A stretch of 60,031 nt of DNA from an uncultured Eubacteriaceae bacterium. Lineage in GTDB: Bacteria; Bacillota; Clostridia; Lachnospirales; CAG-274. The stretch spans positions 1 through 60,031 of the forward strand of contig CAMMIW010000014.1 in assembly GCA_946497035.1 (NCBI GenBank). The letters run 5' to 3'. The notes under the pieces were generated by a model that did not search any database, was not told the DNA's origin, and saw only the letters and a program-made list of their open reading frames with translations. Numbering within the stretch: the first letter of the stretch is position 1; every line of letters starts with the position of its first letter. This document shows positions 35,787-44,628 of this stretch, in pieces. The translations under genes and the position numbers were made by a program.

Positions 35787-36515
35787 TTATGCCTCCAATT
35801 CGTAAAGTAAAATAGCAGTTGTTATAAAACCTGCCGTTTCTGTTCTAAGTATCCTTTTACCTAATGTTATAGGCAAAACATTATTTTCTTTAGCTATTTG
35901 TATTTCTTTTTCACTAAAGCCACCTTCTGGACCTATAAAAATACCTATATTTTCACCTTTAAAATCTTTTATTATATTTTTTATACCTATATTTTGTTCT
36001 TTTTCATAAGGTATAATATTTAAATCATTTTTTGTAGCTTGTTTTATAGCATCATTAAAATTTATAACCGAATGTATTGTAGGTATTTTACCTCGTCTAG
36101 ATTGTTTAGCGGCGGCTTCTGATATTTTGTTCCATCTGGCTATTTTTTTATCTTCTTTACCTGCTAATTTAACTATACATCTATCTGTATTTACAGGTAC
36201 AATTTCATCTATGCCAAGCTCAACACATTTTTGTATAATAAGCTCCATTTTTTCGGCTTTAGGTAGCCCTTGATAAAGAGTTATTTTAACTTTTGGCTCA
36301 CTTTCATTACCAAAACAATCTATTATTTTAGCAACTACATTGTTTTTTGATATTTCTTCTATTTTACAAATATAGTCATATCCATCACCAGAAGAGATTT
36401 CTATTTCTTCTCCTATTTTGCAACGTAAAGAGTTTATAATATGGTTAGCATTTTCTCCATCTATAAAAACTTTATCATCTTTTATTAAATTATTAGAAAT
36501 AAAAAATTTAGACAT
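35787..36515 (-). CDS. rsmE: 16S rRNA m3U1498 methyltransferase
   Basis: 242 aa, SPOUT-class methyltransferase. The C-terminal knot motif GIFIGPEGGFSEKEIQIAKE and LGKRILRTETAGFITTAILL are diagnostic; the N-terminal PUA-like domain (HIINSLRCKIGEEIEI) binds RNA. It sits 24 bp after prmA, a pair common in Firmicutes, though usually beside dnaJ, which is not here. Confidence 0.94.
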   Translation of the reverse strand: MSKFFISNNLIKDDKVFIDGENANHIINSLRCKIGEEIEISSGDGYDYICKIEEISKNNVVAKIIDCFGNESEPKVKITLYQGLPKAEKMELIIQKCVELGIDEIVPVNTDRCIVKLAGKEDKKIARWNKISEAAAKQSRRGKIPTIHSVINFNDAIKQATKNDLNIIPYEKEQNIGIKNIIKDFKGENIGIFIGPEGGFSEKEIQIAKENNVLPITLGKRILRTETAGFITTAILLYELEA

Positions 36516-36539
36516 AAAAACACTCTTTCTATATTCACA

Positions 36540-37523
36540 TTATTTTTTTATTTTAGAAATAACACAAACCCATTCATCTTTTGTAATAGTTTCTATAGGT
36601 TCAAGGCCATTTTCATTTAAAGCATTATAAACATCATCTAGTCTGTCTTTTATAATGCCACTAGCTATAAATACACCATCATCTTTTAATTGGTTAGACA
36701 CAACAGTAGATATAAAACATATAACATCTGCTATAATATTTGCTAAAACTATATCATACTTTTTATAGCCTATTTTTTCTTTTAAATCTTCATCTGTAAC
36801 AACGTTACCTGCTGTAACAAAATATTTATCTTTGTCTATTCCATTTAGTTGGGCATTTTCATAAGCTACTTTTACTGCATTTTCATCTATATCTACGGCA
36901 AAAGCACTTTTTGCATCTAATAAAAGAGATATAATAGATAATATACCACTACCACAGCCTAAATCTAAAACAACACTTTCGCTAGTTACATATTTTTCAA
37001 GGTTTGTTATACAAAGTTGTGTTGTCTGATGAAGGCCTGTTCCAAAAACATGGCCAGGATTTATATTAAATATTATTTTATTTTCATTATTTTCTACATC
37101 TTCCCAAACAGGTTTTATAAGTATTTTTTCACCAAGTGTAAAAGGCTTGTAAAACTCTTTCCATTTATTAAGCCATTCTTCTTCATTTAAGTTGCATATA
37201 GTTTCTATATGTAATCTACCTAAATTTAGCCCTATTTCATCTTCCATATTTTTTAGCCTTTTAATATTTTCTATAACGTTTAATAATATTTCATTACCAT
37301 AAGGGTTATCGCTAACATATATTTTTAGTTTTGTTTCTTCTTTTTCTTTATTTAAAAGCCCCTCATCAACATAGTCCCAATACATAGAGCTCTCTTCTAA
37401 ATATTCTTTAAGCTCGTCATCATCTTCTATTTGTATGCCTGTTATACCTGTTTCTAATAAAACGGCACTTACAGGCTCAATACCTTCTCTTGTAGTATAT
37501 ATTTTAGCTTCTATCCATTCCAT
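36540..37523 (-). CDS. prmA: ribosomal protein L11 methyltransferase
   Basis: 327 aa. The SAM site is VLDLGCGSGILSI, preceded by PGHVFGTGLHQTTQLCI, the PrmA signature. YDIVLANIIADVI is the catalytic-loop segment. First gene of the prmA-rsmE-desulfurase-thiI operon with GGAGG upstream of the ATG. Confidence 0.94.
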   Translation of the reverse strand: MEWIEAKIYTTREGIEPVSAVLLETGITGIQIEDDDELKEYLEESSMYWDYVDEGLLNKEKEETKLKIYVSDNPYGNEILLNVIENIKRLKNMEDEIGLNLGRLHIETICNLNEEEWLNKWKEFYKPFTLGEKILIKPVWEDVENNENKIIFNINPGHVFGTGLHQTTQLCITNLEKYVTSESVVLDLGCGSGILSIISLLLDAKSAFAVDIDENAVKVAYENAQLNGIDKDKYFVTAGNVVTDEDLKEKIGYKKYDIVLANIIADVICFISTVVSNQLKDDGVFIASGIIKDRLDDVYNALNENGLEPIETITKDEWVCVISKIKK

Positions 37524-37555
37524 TAATAATTTCCTCCAACCTATATTTTCATATT

Positions 37556-37584
37556 ATTATAACATATTAATATATTTAAAACAA
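37556..37584 (-). promoter_or_regulatory. promoter of the prmA-thiI operon
   Basis: On the minus strand TTGTTT (37584-37579), 17 bases, TATAAT (37561-37556). It is divergent from hemA, whose own -10 is probably TATAAT at 37632-37637 with a poor -35. Confidence 0.65.
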
Positions 37585-37687
37585 TGTTTTAAAATTAATA
37601 AAAAATACTAAAAATTTTATATAGTTTATGATATAATCAAAATATAGTTAGTTAAATTTATAAAATATAGAAAGGTAGTTTTGTTGT

Positions 37688-38902
37688 ATGAAAATAAAAA
37701 TGATAGGTATAGACCATATAAAAGCATCTCTTGAATATAGAGAAAAAGTTGCATTTAGTAATACTAGGATAGTAGATTTTTTTAAAATTTTAAAAAAAGA
37801 TAAAAATATATTAGGGTGTGTAATTTTATCTACTTGTAATAGAACAGAAATCTGGATAAACTATGAAGAAACATTGATAAATGAAATAGATAATATTTTA
37901 TGTGATTTTAAAAATATAGATTTACAACAATTTAAAAAATATTTTGTTTATAGAGAAGATAAAGAGGCTATAGAACATTTATTTATGGTTACGGCAGGTT
38001 TAAAATCTAAAATATTAGGAGAAGAGCAAATTATCACTCAAGTGAAAAATGCCGTAGATATATCACGAGAAAATAATTTTTTAAATACAACTTTAGATAT
38101 TTTATTTAGAAATGCTATAACGGCTAGTAAAAAAGTTAAATCACAAATAAAATTTAATAAAGGTATTTTTTCTGTTATAGATAGTGTAATAAAAAAATTA
38201 GAGAGCATCAATATTAATATAAAAGATAAAAAATGCCTAGTTATAGGTAATGGAGAAATGGGGCGTCTTGCTAGTGAAACTTTTATAAAAAATGGTGCTA
38301 ATGTTACAATGACTTTAAGACAACATCATAAAGGTAATGTAATTATACCAGTAGGGATAAATATAGCAAATTTTTTGGATAGGGTAAAAATATTACCACA
38401 ATTTGATATAATTATATGTACTACATCAACTAATAGATATATGTTAAAATGTGAAGATGTTTCAAAGGTAGATTTAAAAGAAAATACGGTTTTTATAGAT
38501 TTGGCTGTTCCTAGAGATATAGATGAAAAAATATTTAAAATAGATGGTGTTTTTGGCTTTAATATAGATGATTTTGAAATAGATAAAAATGAGCTTGAAA
38601 ATATTAATGAAAATATGGAAAAAGCTAAAGCTATTTTAAATGAATATATACAAAATTTTTATAAATGGTATTTTAATAAAGATTTAATAAGTAGTATTTT
38701 TAATATAAGCCAAAAGGCGGCAGATGATACAATATTTCGTATTAATAAGCTAGTAAATAATGATACTAAAAATATAGTAGAAAAGGCTAGTAAAAAATCT
38801 ATAGAAAAATTAATATTTTGTTTAAGAGATAATATGGATAATGATGATTTTAAAAATTTTATAAATATATTAGAAAAAAACTATTTAAGTGAGGATATAT
38901 AA
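37688..38902 (+). CDS. hemA: glutamyl-tRNA reductase
   Basis: 404 aa. Reduces glutamyl-tRNA to glutamate-1-semialdehyde, the first committed step to tetrapyrroles. The catalytic cysteine is in LSTCNRTEIWI; GLKSKILGEEQIITQVK and the NADPH site CLVIGNGEMGRLASETF follow, with a C-terminal dimerisation helix. Its stop overlaps the next ATG by one base (TAATG). No hemL or hemB follows, so those steps must be encoded elsewhere. Confidence 0.94.
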   Translation: MKIKMIGIDHIKASLEYREKVAFSNTRIVDFFKILKKDKNILGCVILSTCNRTEIWINYEETLINEIDNILCDFKNIDLQQFKKYFVYREDKEAIEHLFMVTAGLKSKILGEEQIITQVKNAVDISRENNFLNTTLDILFRNAITASKKVKSQIKFNKGIFSVIDSVIKKLESININIKDKKCLVIGNGEMGRLASETFIKNGANVTMTLRQHHKGNVIIPVGINIANFLDRVKILPQFDIIICTTSTNRYMLKCEDVSKVDLKENTVFIDLAVPRDIDEKIFKIDGVFGFNIDDFEIDKNELENINENMEKAKAILNEYIQNFYKWYFNKDLISSIFNISQKAADDTIFRINKLVNNDTKNIVEKASKKSIEKLIFCLRDNMDNDDFKNFINILEKNYLSEDI

Positions 38903-40224
38903 TGTATTTTCCTATGTTTATAAATTTAGAAAATAAAAAAGTTGTTGTATTTGGTGCAGGTAAAATAGCTTTAAGGCGTGTTAAATCTTTAATAAATACA
39001 AAATGTAATATAACCGTAGTAGCACCAACAATTTTAAATGACTTTTATAATATACAAAATATAAAAATAATAAAAGATAACTATAATGAAAAATATTTAA
39101 AAGATGCTTTTATAGCATTAGCTATAACAAATGATAATGATATAAATAATAAAATATATTTAGATTGTAAAAAAAATAATGTTATAGTAAATGTAGCTAG
39201 CGATAAAAATAAATGTGATTTTTTCTTCCCTGCTATTATTTATAAAAATGATTATACTGTAGGTATATGTGGCGATGGAAAAAATCATAAACTAATAAAA
39301 GATACTAAAAATATTATAGAAAATTTTTTAGATGAACAGAAGGTGGAAAATTTGAATTTAAAGATAGGCAGTAGAGAAAGTAAATTAGCAGTAGAACAAT
39401 CTAATATTGTAATAAGACAATTAAATGAAAAATATAAAAATATAAATATAGAGCTTGTAACTATGAAAACAACAGGAGATATTATATTAAATAAAACTTT
39501 AGATAAAATAGGTGGAAAAGGTTTATTTATAAAAGAATTAGATAAAGCTTTAATAGAAAATAAAACAGATATATCTGTTCATAGCTTAAAAGATATGCCT
39601 ATGGATATAGATGAAAAATTGCCTATTATAGCATATTTAAAAAGAGAAAATCCTTTAGATGTTTTAATACTGCCTAAAGGAGCTAATAATATAGATATTA
39701 ATAAGCCTATAGGTACTAGTAGTAAAAGAAGAATTTTTCAGCTAAAAAAAATATATAAAGATTATAGCTTTAAACCTATAAGAGGTAATATATTAACAAG
39801 ACTTGAAAAACTAGATAATGGAGAATATTCTGCTCTTGTTTTAGCTTATGCAGGTATAAAAAGGTTAAATTTAGAAAATAGAATAAACAAAATATTTACA
39901 AGTGATGAAATAATACCCGCTTGTTGTCAAGGTATAATAGCTATACAAGGTAAAAAAGGACAAGATTATTCTTTTTTAAATTTTTTAAATGATAAAAAAA
40001 CAGAATATGAAGCAAAATGTGAAAGAGCCTTTGTTAGACAATTAAATGGTGGTTGTAGCTTACCTATAAGTGCTTTTGCAACAATAAAAGATAACAATAT
40101 AATATTAAAAGGTTTTTATGCTGATGACAACAACTATATTATAAAAGAAAAAATAGGTAATATTGAAGATTATGAAAAAATAGGTATAAATTTAGCTAAT
40201 GAATTTAAGGAGATTATAAAATGA
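38902..40224 (+). CDS. fused precorrin-2 dehydrogenase (SirC/Met8-like) - porphobilinogen deaminase (HemC)
   Basis: 440 aa, two enzymes in one frame. Residues 1-150 are a SirC/CysG-N-like NAD domain (VVVFGAGKIALRRVKSL; NVASDKNKCDFFFPAII), which oxidises precorrin-2 to sirohydrochlorin. It is shorter than free SirC (about 200 aa) and lacks most of the C-terminal helical part. From residue 151 the protein is a full HemC: NLKIGSRESKLAVEQSN, KTTGDIILNKTLDKIGGKG, SVHSLKDMP and the dipyrromethane-cofactor cysteine in NGGCSLPISAFA. Just before codon 151 (TTG, 39352-39354) lies AGAAGGTGG, an internal ribosome-site candidate that could give free HemC. The stop overlaps the next ATG. Confidence 0.92.
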   Translation: MYFPMFINLENKKVVVFGAGKIALRRVKSLINTKCNITVVAPTILNDFYNIQNIKIIKDNYNEKYLKDAFIALAITNDNDINNKIYLDCKKNNVIVNVASDKNKCDFFFPAIIYKNDYTVGICGDGKNHKLIKDTKNIIENFLDEQKVENLNLKIGSRESKLAVEQSNIVIRQLNEKYKNINIELVTMKTTGDIILNKTLDKIGGKGLFIKELDKALIENKTDISVHSLKDMPMDIDEKLPIIAYLKRENPLDVLILPKGANNIDINKPIGTSSKRRIFQLKKIYKDYSFKPIRGNILTRLEKLDNGEYSALVLAYAGIKRLNLENRINKIFTSDEIIPACCQGIIAIQGKKGQDYSFLNFLNDKKTEYEAKCERAFVRQLNGGCSLPISAFATIKDNNIILKGFYADDNNYIIKEKIGNIEDYEKIGINLANEFKEIIK

Positions 40225-41699
40225 AAAAAGGTAAAGTTTGGCTTGTAGGTGCAGGGCCTTCAGATTTTGAATTATTAACAATAAAAGGTAAAAAAGTTAT
40301 AGAAAATGCTGATATTATACTTTATGATAGGCTTGTTTCTCATAGTATAGTAAATTTAGCTAAAGATAGTGCTATCCTTATAGACGTAGGCAAATCTTCT
40401 AATAATCATACTATGTGTCAAAGTGATATAAACCAATTATTATTAAAATATGCTTTAGAAGGTAAAAAGGTTGTAAGATTAAAAGGTGGCGACCCTTTTT
40501 TATTTGGTAGAGGTGGAGAAGAGCTAGAGCTATTAGAAGAAAATAATATACCTTTTGAAATAGTAAATGGGATAACTTCTGCTATAGCTGTACCTGCTTA
40601 TAATGGAATACCTGTTACCCATAGAGATTTTACAAGCTCACTACATATAATAACAGGCCATAATAAAGATAATAATATAAATATAGATTTTGATTGTCTT
40701 GTAAAATTAAATGGAACTCTCCTTTTTTTAATGGGGTTATCATCTTTAAATATTATATGTGAGGGACTTATTAATGCTGGTATGGATAAAAATATGCCTG
40801 TGTGTATATTAGAAAAGGGGACAACATCTAAACAAAGAAATATACAAGGTACACTTAATAATATTTGTGAAAAATGTATAGAAGAAGAGGCTAAAACACC
40901 TGCTATAATAATAGTAGGTAAGGTTTGTGAGCTATCCGAAAAATTTAGTTGGAGAAAAAATTTACCATTATCAAATAATAGAGTTTTAGTAACAAGGCCT
41001 AAAGATAAAAATAGTAGTTTTTGTAGTATGCTTAGAGAAAATGGGGCAGAAGTTATAGATTTACCTACAATAAAAACTATACCTATACAAAATGAACAGA
41101 TAGAAAAAACTTTCAATAATTTAGATTTTAACTATATAGTTTTTACTAGCCCTAAAGGTGTGGAACAATTTTTTTATAATATGAAATTATATAAAAAAGA
41201 TATAAGAGGTTTATTTGACAAAAAAATAGCAGTTGTTGGCAATGCTACTAAAAAAGCTGTTGAAGAAAAGGGACTTTTTGTAGATATTATGCCTAAAAAT
41301 TATTGCGGAAGAGAGCTAGGCTATGAGCTATTAAAATATATAAAAAATGATGATAAAATACTTATAGCTAGAACAAAAGATGGTAGCCAAGATATTATAA
41401 ATATATTAAAAGATAAAAATATTAAAGATATAGCTTTATATGAAACAAAATATGAAAAAGCTAATTTTATTAATTATAATTTTGATTATAATGATATAGT
41501 AACATTTACTAGTGCATCTACTGTGATAGGATTTATAAAATCTGTTAAAGATTATAACCTAGATTATAGTAAAATTAGAGCAGTATGTATAGGTAAAGAA
41601 ACTGAAAAAGAAGCTAAAAAATATAATTTTAAAACATTCGTATCAGATAAAGCTACTTTAGATAGCTTGTTAGAAAAAGTTATAAATATAGTTAAATAA
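40221..41699 (+). CDS. fused uroporphyrinogen-III C-methyltransferase (CobA) - uroporphyrinogen-III synthase (HemD)
   Basis: 492 aa. Residues 1 to about 245 are CobA/SUMT: VGAGPSDFELLTIKGKKVI, VVRLKGGDPFLFGRGGEE, and GIPVTHRDF. From about 250 the HemD domain starts (NRVLVTRPKDKNSSF) with YIVFTSPKGVEQFF and VTFTSASTVIGF. Together they convert hydroxymethylbilane to uroporphyrinogen III and then precorrin-2, leading with the SirC domain to siroheme. CobA-HemD fusions are common in Clostridia. It overlaps the upstream gene by 4 bp (ATGA). Confidence 0.95.
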   Translation: MKKGKVWLVGAGPSDFELLTIKGKKVIENADIILYDRLVSHSIVNLAKDSAILIDVGKSSNNHTMCQSDINQLLLKYALEGKKVVRLKGGDPFLFGRGGEELELLEENNIPFEIVNGITSAIAVPAYNGIPVTHRDFTSSLHIITGHNKDNNINIDFDCLVKLNGTLLFLMGLSSLNIICEGLINAGMDKNMPVCILEKGTTSKQRNIQGTLNNICEKCIEEEAKTPAIIIVGKVCELSEKFSWRKNLPLSNNRVLVTRPKDKNSSFCSMLRENGAEVIDLPTIKTIPIQNEQIEKTFNNLDFNYIVFTSPKGVEQFFYNMKLYKKDIRGLFDKKIAVVGNATKKAVEEKGLFVDIMPKNYCGRELGYELLKYIKNDDKILIARTKDGSQDIINILKDKNIKDIALYETKYEKANFINYNFDYNDIVTFTSASTVIGFIKSVKDYNLDYSKIRAVCIGKETEKEAKKYNFKTFVSDKATLDSLLEKVINIVK

Positions 41700-41720
41700 A
41701 TATAAAATTTTATCTAAAGT

Positions 41721-41777
41721 TATATAAATTAAAATATTAAGATTTACATTTTAATATTTTAATTTATATATTTTTTT
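41721..41777 (+). terminator. terminator of the hemA operon
   Basis: Perfect 20-bp AT-only stem (41721-41740 with 41751-41770), 10-base loop and T7 on the plus strand. The convergent lysR stop lies within the T tract. Confidence 0.8.
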
Positions 41778-42663
41778 AGTTTTTAAAATTATAATTTGAT
41801 ATATAATTTTTTAATAACTCTAAATTTTCGTTCCATATTTTATTTTTATGATAACATATTGAAAAAGTATTATTCCAGTTACAATCTTTTAAATTTAATA
41901 TATTTATTAAATTATTTTTTATTTCAGATTTTATAAGGTTAGTTGGTATTAGAGCTATACCATGGTTATTTAAAATAGCATTTTTAACACATTCCCAACT
42001 GTGGCATTCCCAACTTATAGTATAAGGTATATTATTTTCTTTCATATATTTTTCTAATTTTGTTCTTGTAGCACTTCCTTTTTCTCTAACGATAAATTGG
42101 GAGTTTTTAAGTTGTGATACATTAATATTTTTATATTTTTTAAAAGGATGATTAAAACTACAAACTAATGCTACTTCATCTTCTACAATAGGTATTTTTA
42201 AAATATTATCATTATGAGTGTTACCTTCTATAAGAGCAATATCTAATTTATTTTCTAAAATAAGATTTTCTATGCTTTGACTATTATCTACATAAACTTT
42301 TAAGCTCAAATTTGGATATTCATTTTCTATAGATTTAAAAAGCTTTGGTGCTAACGTTGTGCCTATTGTTAGAGTTGTACCTATTTTTATTGAAACTTTT
42401 TCTTTATTATTAAAAAATGTTGAATTTAAAGAATCTATTTCAGCTAAAATTTTGTTAGTATGCTCTAAAAAAATCATACCTTCTTCGCTTATACCAAGAG
42501 ATTTAGAGTATCTTTGAAATAGTTTAATATTATAAAATGTTTCTATTTCTTGTATTTTTTGAGATATAGTAGGTTGGGAAATGTATAAATTTTCTGCTGC
42601 TTTAGACATAGATTTAACATTTGCAACTTCTTTAAATATTATAAAATGTTTTATTGTAATCAT
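41776..42663 (-). CDS. LysR-family transcriptional regulator, divergent from asrABC
   Basis: 295 aa from ATG 42663, chosen for the AGAGGTG site before it; the frame runs 36 codons further upstream across the promoter region and is not used. An N-terminal winged HTH (NLYISQPTISQKIQEIETFY) is followed by a ligand-binding domain (KIGTTLTIGTTLAPKLFKSI, IALIEGNTHNDNI). The nearest known roles are CysL/CysB-like control of sulfur assimilation, which fits control of the sulfite reductase genes. The inducer cannot be read from sequence. Confidence 0.9.
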   Translation of the reverse strand: MITIKHFIIFKEVANVKSMSKAAENLYISQPTISQKIQEIETFYNIKLFQRYSKSLGISEEGMIFLEHTNKILAEIDSLNSTFFNNKEKVSIKIGTTLTIGTTLAPKLFKSIENEYPNLSLKVYVDNSQSIENLILENKLDIALIEGNTHNDNILKIPIVEDEVALVCSFNHPFKKYKNINVSQLKNSQFIVREKGSATRTKLEKYMKENNIPYTISWECHSWECVKNAILNNHGIALIPTNLIKSEIKNNLINILNLKDCNWNNTFSICYHKNKIWNENLELLKNYISNYNFKN

Positions 42664-42704
42664 AAAATCACCTCTGTTATTGATAAAACCAATATTAGTT
42701 ATTG

Positions 42705-42759
42705 TATCTTTATATTTGTATAATAACATAAAAAGTGATATTATACAAATATAAAGATA
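42705..42759. promoter_or_regulatory. perfect 21-bp inverted repeat forming two opposed lysR/asr promoters
   Basis: Arms 42705-42725 and 42739-42759 are exact reverse complements around a 13-base centre. On the plus strand TTGTAT (42716-42721), 17 bases, TATTAT (42739-42744) would fire toward asrA. Because of the symmetry, the same TTGTAT-N17-TATTAT exists on the minus strand (42748-42743 and 42725-42720), facing lysR. T-N11-A-type half-sites lie in each arm, so the LysR protein is the natural ligand. Predicted leaders are about 43 and 50 bases. Confidence 0.8.
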
Positions 42760-42793
42760 AAAAATTAACAAATTTATTTAGGGGGTTTTTATT

Positions 42794-43822
42794 TTGGCAT
42801 ATAAATTTAGCTATGAAAAAGTTAATGAAATTATTAAACAATTATCAAAAGAATATGATATATATGCTCCTAAAAGGTTTTTAAAACAAGGGAGATATTC
42901 AGATACAGATATTGTTCGTTATGATAAAATAGAACAGGTAGAAGATATTGTATTTGATGAAAAATCAGATTATGCAGCAAAAGAAATTTTATCACCTATA
43001 ACACAATCTTTATTTTATTTTACAGAAGATGAATTTAGAGAAAGCAAGGAAAAAAATAAAAAAATACTTATATTTATGAGACCTTGTGATGTTAATGCTA
43101 TGGAAAGACAAGATAAAATTTATTTACAAAATGGTGGATTTAGCGATATTTATTATAAAAGAATGAGAGAAAAGGTAAAAATAGCTTTAATAGAATGTAC
43201 AGAAGGTTGGGACACTTGCTTTTGCGTAAGTATGGATTGTAACAAATGTAACAATTATTCAATAGCTATAAGAAATGAATCAAATAGCTGGTTAGTAGAT
43301 GTTAAAGATGATGATTTAACAGATTATTTTAACGGTGAAGAAGTTGATTTTCAATTAAAATTTATAGAAGAAAATGAACTAAAAGTTAATATACCTGAAA
43401 TAAAAAATAAAAATATATTAACAAAATTAAAAGAGCATAAAATGTGGGAAGAATATAACAAACGTTGTATATCTTGTGGTGCTTGCACTACATCTTGCTC
43501 TACTTGCACTTGCTTTACAACAACAGATATTATATATAATGAAAATAGCAATGTTGGTGAAAGAAGAAGAACAACAGCTTCTTGTCAGGTTGCGGGATTT
43601 GACAATATGGCAGGAGGGCATATGTTTAGAACAACAGCCGGCGACAGAATGAGATATAAAGTTTTACACAAATTTTATGATTATAAAAAGCGTTTTAAAG
43701 ATTATCATATGTGCACAGGTTGTGGACGTTGTATAGATCGTTGCCCAGAATTTATATCTATTGTAGCAACAGTAGAAAAAATGAATAATGCTATTTTAGA
43801 AATTGAAAAAGAGGAGTGTTAA
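42794..43822 (+). CDS. asrA: anaerobic sulfite reductase subunit A
   Basis: 342 aa, TTG start with AGGGGG about eight bases upstream. It contains two cysteine clusters for [4Fe-4S] centres: CISCGACTTSCSTCTCF and MCTGCGRCIDRCPE. An N-terminal Asr/hydrogenase-beta-like part (KKILIFMRPCDVNAMERQD) precedes them. It passes electrons to AsrC in the cytoplasmic AsrABC complex, which reduces sulfite to sulfide. The asrB start follows after one base. Confidence 0.94.
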   Translation: MAYKFSYEKVNEIIKQLSKEYDIYAPKRFLKQGRYSDTDIVRYDKIEQVEDIVFDEKSDYAAKEILSPITQSLFYFTEDEFRESKEKNKKILIFMRPCDVNAMERQDKIYLQNGGFSDIYYKRMREKVKIALIECTEGWDTCFCVSMDCNKCNNYSIAIRNESNSWLVDVKDDDLTDYFNGEEVDFQLKFIEENELKVNIPEIKNKNILTKLKEHKMWEEYNKRCISCGACTTSCSTCTCFTTTDIIYNENSNVGERRRTTASCQVAGFDNMAGGHMFRTTAGDRMRYKVLHKFYDYKKRFKDYHMCTGCGRCIDRCPEFISIVATVEKMNNAILEIEKEEC

Positions 43823-43823
43823 T

Positions 43824-44615
43824 ATGAATAATATTTTAAAACCTATTCCATGTGAGATATTAGATATAAAAAAAGAAAGCTTATTAGAGCACACTTTTAG
43901 AGTAAAAACAGATATAAAAGTAAATCACGGCCAATTTTTACAATTATCTATACCTAAAATAGGTGAAGCTCCTATTTCTGTTTCTGCTTATGGTGATGGT
44001 TGGTTAGATTTTACTATTAGAGCTGTTGGTAAAGTTACAGATGAAATTTTTTCAAAAAAAGTTGGAGATACATTATTTTTAAGAGGGGCTTATGGTAATG
44101 GTTGGCCTTTTGATGAAAAATTTAAAGGTAAAAATTTAGTAGTTATAACAGGTGGTACAGGTTTAGCTCCTGTTAGAAGTATGTTAAATTGTTGTTATGA
44201 AGAAGATTTATGTAAAAGCGTAACTTTAATAGCAGGCTTTAAAAATGAAGATGGAATAATATTTAAAGAAGAGCTAGAAAAATGGAAAAATAAATTTACT
44301 ACTTATTACACTTTAGATAAAGATAAAATAGATGGTTGGAATGTAGGTTTTGTTACAGATTTTGTATCTAAAGTAGACTATAAGTCATTTGGAGATGATT
44401 ATGAAGTTATAATTGTAGGGCCACCTGCTATGATGAAATTTACTAGCTTAGCGGTTGCAAAATGTGGTGTACCAGAAGATAAAATATGGGTTTCTTTTGA
44501 GAGAAAAATGTCTTGTGCGGTAGGTAAATGTGGCCATTGCCGTATAGATGAAGTTTATGTATGTTTAGAAGGGCCTGTATTTAATTATACAGTTGCTAAA
44601 GATTTAGTAGATTAA
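43824..44615 (+). CDS. asrB: anaerobic sulfite reductase subunit B
   Basis: 263 aa from ATG 43824 (GAGGAG upstream, inside the end of asrA). It has a ferredoxin-reductase-like fold: FAD region (AVGKVTDEIFSKKVGDTLFL), NAD(P)H region (VITGGTGLAPVRSML) and a C-terminal iron-sulfur cysteine set CAVGKCGHCRIDEVYVC. It feeds NADH electrons to AsrA and AsrC. Confidence 0.94.
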   Translation: MNNILKPIPCEILDIKKESLLEHTFRVKTDIKVNHGQFLQLSIPKIGEAPISVSAYGDGWLDFTIRAVGKVTDEIFSKKVGDTLFLRGAYGNGWPFDEKFKGKNLVVITGGTGLAPVRSMLNCCYEEDLCKSVTLIAGFKNEDGIIFKEELEKWKNKFTTYYTLDKDKIDGWNVGFVTDFVSKVDYKSFGDDYEVIIVGPPAMMKFTSLAVAKCGVPEDKIWVSFERKMSCAVGKCGHCRIDEVYVCLEGPVFNYTVAKDLVD

Positions 44616-44628
44616 GGGAGGGCTAACA

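Noticed and set aside
37521..37690. Riboswitch or T-box between prmA and hemA
   Set aside because: I found no conserved riboswitch or T-box motif; the stretch is explained by two divergent promoters.
40598..41116. 172-codon minus-strand frame inside the CobA-HemD gene
   Set aside because: Antisense shadow of a recognised enzyme; no ribosome site or domain.
42664..42771. 36-codon N-terminal extension of the LysR regulator
   Set aside because: It would run through the palindromic promoter; the HTH domain begins properly at ATG 42663 with a good ribosome site.
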